DNA of 21,242 nt from Propionivibrio sp. (GTDB lineage Bacteria; Pseudomonadota; Gammaproteobacteria; Burkholderiales; Rhodocyclaceae). This document shows, one piece after another, positions 17,153 to 21,242 of this stretch (positions are counted from its first letter, which is position 1; each line of letters opens with the position of its first letter). Under the pieces are notes generated by a model. That model saw only the letters and a list, made by a program, of their open reading frames with translations. It ran no database searches and was not told where the DNA came from. A program made the position numbers and the translations under genes. Location of the stretch: positions 1 through 21,242 of the forward strand of contig QKII01000117.1 of assembly GCA_003249625.1 (NCBI GenBank), in the 5' to 3' direction.

Positions 17153-17793
17153 GTGCCATTTGCCGGCTCGGGCGGCCCCTTTTCGCCACGGCGCTTCGGC
17201 GCCGCCTTCGCTCGTTGCATGCGGCTCAGGCGGCGGCGGATTTCGTCGGAGTCCATCCACACGTCGCTGCCCTTGAGAATCTTGTCGATTTCGCCATCGG
17301 TCAAGAACGGGATGCAGATGCGCTCCATGACCTTCTGAAACCAGTTGCTGACGGCGACGATCTCGGCCTGCTGCTCGTTGCCCTTGCCGGCAAAGCTGCC
17401 GGAATAGATATGGAACATCAGCTGGCAGTTGTCATGCACGATCAGCTTGTCGCCGCAGAGAAAGATCAATGCCGCCATTGAGAAAGCGCGCGCTTCGAGG
17501 ATGGTGGCGACCCGCGCCTCGGAGGCGAGAACGTTGTTGATGATCTGGAGGCCGGTATTGAAGTCGCCGCCCGACGAATTCAGGTGAAGGTAGATCAGGT
17601 CGGTGTCGCTGGCCGTGCGCAGCGTGTAGAACAATTCGGTGTAGTACTGCGGTTCCAGGATGTCGCCACACAGGTAGTACGACACCTCCCGGATCGGAGA
17701 CTGGCGCTCGTAGCGAATCAGACCCTTGAACTGAATTACCTGGATGTCCGGTTCTTGCTCGAGGTCGTGGCTGCTGACACCCTGGCGTATCAT
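17149..17793 (-). CDS. Stand-alone ClpP-like serine protease
   Basis: The 214-residue protein has the ClpP/crotonase fold. [20 protein letters not shown] corresponds to the ClpP INSPGG segment, [14 protein letters not shown] carries the likely nucleophile Ser105, and LMFHIYSG carries His128 where ClpP has IHQP. The third residue is probably Asp177 in [12 protein letters not shown]. It differs from housekeeping ClpP: no typical propeptide or N-terminal loop, no YGLID near the end, and a basic, Pro-rich tail ([15 protein letters not shown]). It looks closer to the ClpP-like proteins of phages and accessory loci. No clpX or ATPase is adjacent. GGGAG precedes the ATG at 17793 by 6 bp. Confidence 0.85.
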   Translation of the reverse strand: MIRQGVSSHDLEQEPDIQVIQFKGLIRYERQSPIREVSYYLCGDILEPQYYTELFYTLRTASDTDLIYLHLNSSGGDFNTGLQIINNVLASEARVATILEARAFSMAALIFLCGDKLIVHDNCQLMFHIYSGSFAGKGNEQQAEIVAVSNWFQKVMERICIPFLTDGEIDKILKGSDVWMDSDEIRRRLSRMQRAKAAPKRRGEKGPPEPANGT

Positions 17794-17826
17794 GATCGTC
17801 TCCCGGGATGGCTTGCTTCATTATGG

Positions 17827-17855
17827 GTCGCTCTGCGACAGGTTGCCAGTCGCTG
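17827..17855 (-). promoter_or_regulatory. Weak candidate promoter for the ClpP-like gene
   Basis: On the minus strand CCATAATG holds a CATAAT -10 box about 30 bp ahead of the ATG at 17793, with a poor -35 (TGGCAA) 17 bp further upstream. It lies in the 97-bp gap shared with divergent azlC, for which no clear promoter is seen. Confidence 0.3.
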
Positions 17856-17890
17856 GGGGAAGATCGCGGAATTCTGATATCTTCGTGCGG

Positions 17891-18604
17891 ATGTCGAAAC
17901 CTCTTTCTGTTGCCGTCGCCGGACTGCGCGACACGATCCCGCTGACCGTCGGTACGACGCCGTTTGCCATCATTTTCGGTACGTTAGTCGTCTCCGCTGG
18001 CATGCCTCCAGAAGCAGCGCTGGCGCTCTCGATATTCGTTTTCGCCGGCTCGGCGCAGTTCATTTCGATCACCTTGATCGGCGGCGGTGCTGCCTTGCCG
18101 GTGATCTGGCTGACCACCTTCGTGGTGAACCTCCGTCATGCCTTGTACAGCGCCACGGTACAGCCTGTCACCAAATCGTGGCCATTCCCGTGGCGGGTAC
18201 TCGGGGCCTTCTGGCTGACCGATGAATGCTTTGCCGTCTTCGAGCGGCGCATGCAAACGACCGGCGCCGAGGATTCGCTACCGTACTACCTTGGCTCGGC
18301 GGTGTCTTTCTATCTCAACTGGGTGACGTGGACGGCGGTGGGCGCGTATCTAGGCAACCTCATTCCGGGCGTGGCGACGTTGGGCCTTGATTTCGCAATG
18401 GTTGCCACCTTCGCCGCGATCATCGCGCCGCAACTGAAGTCGGTCATTCCTCTGTCCGTGGCGACGACGGCTGGTACCGTCGCCTTGCTGGCACAGGGGC
18501 TGCCCTACAAGCTCGGGCTGATGCTCGCCGCGCTGGCGGGCGTCGTCGTCGGCGTGCTGCTCGACGGCTGGCGTCGCCGGCTGGCGACGGAGGAGGCAGC
18601 ATGA
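17891..18604 (+). CDS. azlC: AzlC family branched-chain amino-acid export protein
   Basis: AzlC is the large membrane subunit of the AzlCD (BrnFE-type) exporter of branched-chain amino acids and analogues. The 237-residue protein carries the family signatures GLRDTIPLTVGTTPFAIIFG, then LSIFVFAGSAQFISITLIGG, then VVNLRHALYSATV, and about seven hydrophobic helices. I chose the ATG at 17891 where homology begins; the frame is open further upstream but that part overlaps the divergent protease gene and is not hydrophobic. The stop overlaps the azlD start in an ATGA (18601-18604). Confidence 0.94.
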   Translation: MSKPLSVAVAGLRDTIPLTVGTTPFAIIFGTLVVSAGMPPEAALALSIFVFAGSAQFISITLIGGGAALPVIWLTTFVVNLRHALYSATVQPVTKSWPFPWRVLGAFWLTDECFAVFERRMQTTGAEDSLPYYLGSAVSFYLNWVTWTAVGAYLGNLIPGVATLGLDFAMVATFAAIIAPQLKSVIPLSVATTAGTVALLAQGLPYKLGLMLAALAGVVVGVLLDGWRRRLATEEAA

Positions 18605-18921
18605 ACGACTTTCTGTGGGCAGCCATCCTCGGTATGTTCGTGGCGACCTACGTCGTGCGCGCCAGTTTTATCGTCTTCGGGCAGAAGCTGCGTTTCCCAC
18701 CAGCGGTGGTGCAGGCGCTGGGCCACGTGCCGGTGGCCGTGCTGACCGCGATTGTGGTGCCGGAGGCGATCATGCCCGGCGGCCATCTCGATGTCTCACC
18801 GGGCAATTCCTACCTCGTCGGCACGCTGGTCGCCGGGCTGGTGGCTTGGAAAACACGCAATATCCTGACTGCCGTGCTGGTCAGCTTTGCCGTGTTCGGC
18901 GCGATGCGCTGGCTGCTCTGA
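18601..18921 (+). CDS. azlD: AzlD family branched-chain amino-acid export subunit
   Basis: The 106-residue protein has four predicted membrane helices and is the small partner of AzlC. The characteristic FVATYVVRASFIVFG occurs near the start, LGHVPVAVLTAIVVPEAI in the middle, and LVAGLVAWKTRNILTAVLV in the second half. The ATGA overlap with azlC indicates coupled translation of a two-subunit transporter. It ends 5 bp before the convergent FecR-domain gene. No Lrp-type regulator gene is adjacent. Confidence 0.93.
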   Translation: MNDFLWAAILGMFVATYVVRASFIVFGQKLRFPPAVVQALGHVPVAVLTAIVVPEAIMPGGHLDVSPGNSYLVGTLVAGLVAWKTRNILTAVLVSFAVFGAMRWLL

Positions 18922-18926
18922 CCCGC

Positions 18927-20441
18927 TCAGCGACGGCGCTCATCCTCCGGTCGCGGCTTGTGCTCGCGGTGTTCTTCGCGTCGTTCCCGCCGTTCCGGAG
19001 GGCGTTCTTCCCTGCGGATCTGCGCGTGGCGTCTGTCCGTGTCGCGTGATTCCATCTGCTTTGCGGCGGGCGCTTCGTGGCGCGGTTCGTGGGAGAGGCG
19101 ACGCTCTTCCCACCGTTGCCGTGGAGGTTCCTTCAAGGCTGGCGAGGCTTGACGATGCTCAACCTGCTGTGGGCGGTCATCGTCACGGCGGCTGTCGCGC
19201 ATGCGCGGTGCCGGCGGGTCCTCGCGGAACGTGCGCGACGGCGAGACGCTGATCGGCCGCGGCTCGTCGCGATGGATAAAGCGGCTTTGTCGTACGACTT
19301 CGTGGGGGCGAACGACGATGTCGTCAATATTCCGGATGTCGCGCACGTGCGGCTCGTTGACGTGCCTGACATGGGTGCGGCTGCTCCGGTAGTACGGAAC
19401 ATAGACCTCGCGAGGCGCCAGCGGGAACCAGCGAACCGGCGGTGTGCCGATGCTCAGGGAAAAGCCTCCGTCTGCGCCCCCCATCCACGCGACGAGCGCC
19501 GGTGCGAAGACTGGTCGGGCGATGCGGCTTCCTGGTACCCAGGCCCAGGCGCTGTGAATCCGCACCCAGCGCCCGTAATGGAAGGGGGCGAAGCCCCACG
19601 GTTCGTAGCCGACCCAGGTCCAGCCCCACGGAGCGACCCACGCCCAGTGGCCGTCGCGGTACGGTGCCCAATCGGCCGCCACGGCGTGCGGGAACCATAC
19701 GGCGCCGTAAGCGGGGGTTTCGGACCAGTCGCCCCAGCGGTCCAGATCCTGTGCTCCGGTCATTTCCGGCGAAACGTAGCGCGCAGTGGCCGAAGCACGC
19801 TGCTGCTGGTCGCGAGCCGCGCTCCAGTGCGTGAATTCATCGCTGCTTCCGTGCGTCATGCGGTAGGCGAAACGTCCGCTCTCATCGGTCCACACGCGGG
19901 CGGCCTCGCCGGCGCCGATGTCGATCGCCGCGTCCCTGCCGTCCGCTCTCAGCGTGCCGAAATACGCGGTCGCCACGGCACCGCGATGGTCCTGGTCAAA
20001 GCGGTAGATGCCCGTATCTCTCGCACGGAAGCGGGCATGCGGCGTGTCGAGCACGAAATCGTGGCGGGTGTCGTCGGTCGGCAGTTTTGTGATCAGGCGT
20101 CCGTCGTCGAGGCGGAGATGGATTTGCTCGTCGTCCACGCGGTCGAGCACGATCCGGCTACCGGAATCAAGGCGGAGCGTCATCGCTCCGATCTGGATCT
20201 CTGCGCGGGCGCCGGGCGCGGTGGAAACGATGTCGCCGCTGGTCAACGGCTGGTTGAGCGGTGCCGCGCCGAGTTCGCCGGTTCGCGGGTTGTTCAGATA
20301 GACGTCTCCGGACGTCCACGCGATGCGGCCGATACGGCCGGGCGGGTCGTTCTGGGCGAGGGCGGGCAACGCGATAAACGCGGCCATGGCGGCCAGCAGG
20401 AGGGTGCGGCCGCGGTGGAGAAGGGTAGGAAGAGTGAGCAT
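18927..20441 (-). CDS. Large exported FecR-domain protein with tryptophan-rich repeats (DUF6600-like)
   Basis: The 504-residue protein begins with a signal peptide (hydrophobic 13-28, likely cut after ALPALA at 29). A FecR-like beta domain follows at about 36-185 (RIGRIAWTSGDVYLN, LTSGDIVSTAPGARAEIQIG, LDSGSRIVL). Next comes a Trp/Tyr/Pro-rich region at 236-303 with repeated units such as WAPYRDGHWAWVAPWGWTWV and YEPWGFAPFHYGRW. The last 115 residues or so are very rich in Arg, Glu, Asp and His and probably disordered. This order matches the DUF6600 proteins of proteobacteria, whose function is unknown. The ATG at 20441 has AGGA seven bases upstream; the frame reaches 20522 without signal-like sequence. 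No sigma factor or TonB receptor is nearby, so classical iron signalling is unlikely. Confidence 0.85.
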   Translation of the reverse strand: MLTLPTLLHRGRTLLLAAMAAFIALPALAQNDPPGRIGRIAWTSGDVYLNNPRTGELGAAPLNQPLTSGDIVSTAPGARAEIQIGAMTLRLDSGSRIVLDRVDDEQIHLRLDDGRLITKLPTDDTRHDFVLDTPHARFRARDTGIYRFDQDHRGAVATAYFGTLRADGRDAAIDIGAGEAARVWTDESGRFAYRMTHGSSDEFTHWSAARDQQQRASATARYVSPEMTGAQDLDRWGDWSETPAYGAVWFPHAVAADWAPYRDGHWAWVAPWGWTWVGYEPWGFAPFHYGRWVRIHSAWAWVPGSRIARPVFAPALVAWMGGADGGFSLSIGTPPVRWFPLAPREVYVPYYRSSRTHVRHVNEPHVRDIRNIDDIVVRPHEVVRQSRFIHRDEPRPISVSPSRTFREDPPAPRMRDSRRDDDRPQQVEHRQASPALKEPPRQRWEERRLSHEPRHEAPAAKQMESRDTDRRHAQIRREERPPERRERREEHREHKPRPEDERRR

Positions 20442-20452
20442 GTGGACATCCT

Positions 20453-20504
20453 GTTCAGAGAACCTGAACCGGAAAACGTTGTGGGCCCGCATGTGGTGCA
20501 CATG
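20453..20504 (-). promoter_or_regulatory. Leader of the FecR-domain gene with two inverted repeats
   Basis: GTTCAG (20453-20458) and CTGAAC (20464-20469) form a 6-bp hairpin with a 5-nt loop, directly abutting the AGGA ribosome-binding site of the gene at 20441. Upstream, CATGTG-GTG-CACATG (20490-20504) is a perfect 15-bp dyad, a possible operator. No confident promoter boxes are visible. Confidence 0.35.
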
Positions 20505-20540
20505 GGAAACACTTTGTTGCACCTCGGAAGCGCAGGAAAA

Positions 20541-20565
20541 GAAAACGGCGCCGTAGCGCCGTTTC
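20541..20565 (-). terminator. Intrinsic terminator of yebC
   Basis: AAACGGCGC (20543-20551) and GCGCCGTTT (20556-20564) pair perfectly over 9 bp around a 4-nt loop. On the minus strand the stem is followed by TTTTCTTTTCC, a good U-rich tract. It lies 23 bp after the yebC stop and so ends that transcript before the FecR-domain gene. Confidence 0.85.
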
Positions 20566-20587
20566 AGGGAGAGCCGCCGTGGACGAT

Positions 20588-21242
20588 CTATTCTTCGATC
20601 ACCACGCTGGTATAGACCTCCTGTACGTCGTCCAGACTCTCCAGTGCATCAAGCAGCTTCTGCATCTTGATGGCATCGTCGCCGGTGACCTCGGTTTCGT
20701 TCTCGGCCTTCATCGTGACCTGTCCGAATTCGGCGGTGAAGCCGCCGGCCTCCAGTGCATCCTTCACCGTCATGTAGTCGGCGGGCGGGGTGATGACCTC
20801 GATCGAGCCGTCGTCGTTGGTGATTACGTCCTCGGCGCCCGCCTCGATGGCTGCGTCCATCAGCGCGCCCTCATCGGTGCCCGGGGCGAAGATCAGCTGG
20901 CCGCAATGCTTGAACTGGAAGGCAACGCAGCCGTCGGTGCCCATGTTGCCGCCGTGCTTGTTGAAGGCGTGGCGGACTTCCGCGACGGTACGCGTCTTGT
21001 TGTCGGTCAGGCAGTCAACCATGATCGCTGCGCCGCCGATGCCGTAGCCTTCGTAACGGATCTCGATGTAATCCACGCCTTCCAGTTCCCCGGTGCCCTT
21101 CTTGATCGCGGTGTCGATCTTGTCCTTCGGCATGTTGACGGCCTTGGCCTTGTCGATCGAGGCGCGCAGGCGCGGGTTGAAGCTGGGATCGCCGCCGCCC
21201 ATCTTGGCGGCAACGGTGATTTCCTTGGCGACCTTGGAGAAG
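20588..21242 (-). CDS. yebC: YebC/PmpR-family protein (5' end cut by window)
   Basis: YebC-family proteins were described as DNA-binding regulators, and members have since been shown to act on ribosomes during translation of difficult motifs. The frame is open to the right edge. The visible 218 residues run from [20 protein letters not shown] to the end, so roughly 20-25 N-terminal residues (the usual MAGHSKW... start) lie outside. The internal ATG at 21202 is not the true start, because the conserved KEITVAAK sits before it. Family signatures visible are [38 protein letters not shown], and [18 protein letters not shown]. Confidence 0.95.
   Translation of the reverse strand, partial: FSKVAKEITVAAKMGGGDPSFNPRLRASIDKAKAVNMPKDKIDTAIKKGTGELEGVDYIEIRYEGYGIGGAAIMVDCLTDNKTRTVAEVRHAFNKHGGNMGTDGCVAFQFKHCGQLIFAPGTDEGALMDAAIEAGAEDVITNDDGSIEVITPPADYMTVKDALEAGGFTAEFGQVTMKAENETEVTGDDAIKMQKLLDALESLDDVQEVYTSVVIEE

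Noticed and set aside
17149..17793. Remnant of a prophage because of the phage-like ClpP
   Set aside because: No capsid, portal, terminase or integrase gene and no repeats flank it. The neighbours are metabolic and transport genes with similar composition.
19140..19700. Tandem DNA repeat or CRISPR-like pattern in the tryptophan-rich region
   Set aside because: The similarity is at the protein level (aromatic repeats). The DNA units are not identical or regularly spaced.
19077..20615. 512-codon open frame on the plus strand opposite the FecR-domain gene
   Set aside because: The minus strand carries a signal peptide, a FecR-like domain and a ribosome-binding site. The plus-strand product is low-complexity Ala/Arg/Val and would run through the yebC terminator.

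Overview
The window is a stretch of GC-rich proteobacterial chromosome. Gene order and protein character point to a betaproteobacterium, most likely of the Rhodocyclales (Dechloromonas/Azonexus/Accumulibacter type). The clues are mreB divergent from gatC-gatA-gatB, a metX-metW pair, a yqjD-yqjE-yqjK set, and a DsrE-selD/mnmH selenium group. This placement is inference, since there is no rRNA in the window. Coding density is very high, most neighbours touch or overlap by 4 bp, and I see no insertion sequence, prophage, CRISPR array, tRNA or rRNA.

Layout. 1-1005 (-) is mreB, whose 3' end runs off the window. 1105-4861 (+) is the tRNA-dependent amidotransferase operon gatC-gatA-[lipoprotein]-gatB, with an extra six-cysteine lipoprotein gene between gatA and gatB. 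4892-6161 (-) is pyrE followed by an overlapping coiled-coil exported protein, and a strong hairpin lies between it and gatB. 6217-6990 (+) is an exonuclease III-type AP endonuclease. 7152-8541 (+) is a tight cluster of small membrane proteins: a YqjD/ElaB-type ribosome-tether protein, YqjE, YqjK and a LETM1-like protein. 8543-12555 (-) is metX-metW-ampG-SMUG1 in one direction. It is preceded by a sigma70-like promoter, a SAM-II-type riboswitch and an intrinsic terminator. 12721-13064 holds only a possible 38-residue ORF on the minus strand and regulatory-looking repeats. 13065-13415 (+) is an unrecognised small protein. 13418-14820 (-) is selD followed by a YedF-like DsrE protein, divergent from mnmH/selU (14867-15913). 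16040-17152 (+) is an enolase-superfamily enzyme behind a long inverted repeat, and convergent with it is a stand-alone ClpP-like protease (17149-17793, -). 17891-18921 (+) is azlC-azlD. 18927-20441 (-) is a large exported FecR/tryptophan-rich protein. 20588-21242 (-) is yebC, cut at its 5' end.

How genes work together. GatCAB makes Gln-tRNA(Gln) and/or Asn-tRNA(Asn) by transamidation. MetX and MetW act at the first committed step of methionine synthesis, and the leader RNA lets S-adenosylmethionine switch that operon off; AmpG (muropeptide recycling) and SMUG1 (uracil excision) would be carried along on the same transcript. SelD supplies selenophosphate, MnmH uses it to make 2-selenouridine in tRNA wobble positions, and the DsrE protein probably handles selenium or sulfur. 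No selA/selB are seen here. YqjD and the LETM1-like protein both resemble membrane anchors for ribosomes.

The most interesting items are the SAM-II/terminator leader of metX with a visible antiterminator, the YqjD-YqjE-YqjK-LETM1-like cluster, the solitary ClpP homologue, the lipoprotein inside gatCAB, the small ORF upstream of the metX promoter, and the 9-bp inverted repeat ahead of the enolase-superfamily gene. I found no single new defence or mobile system.
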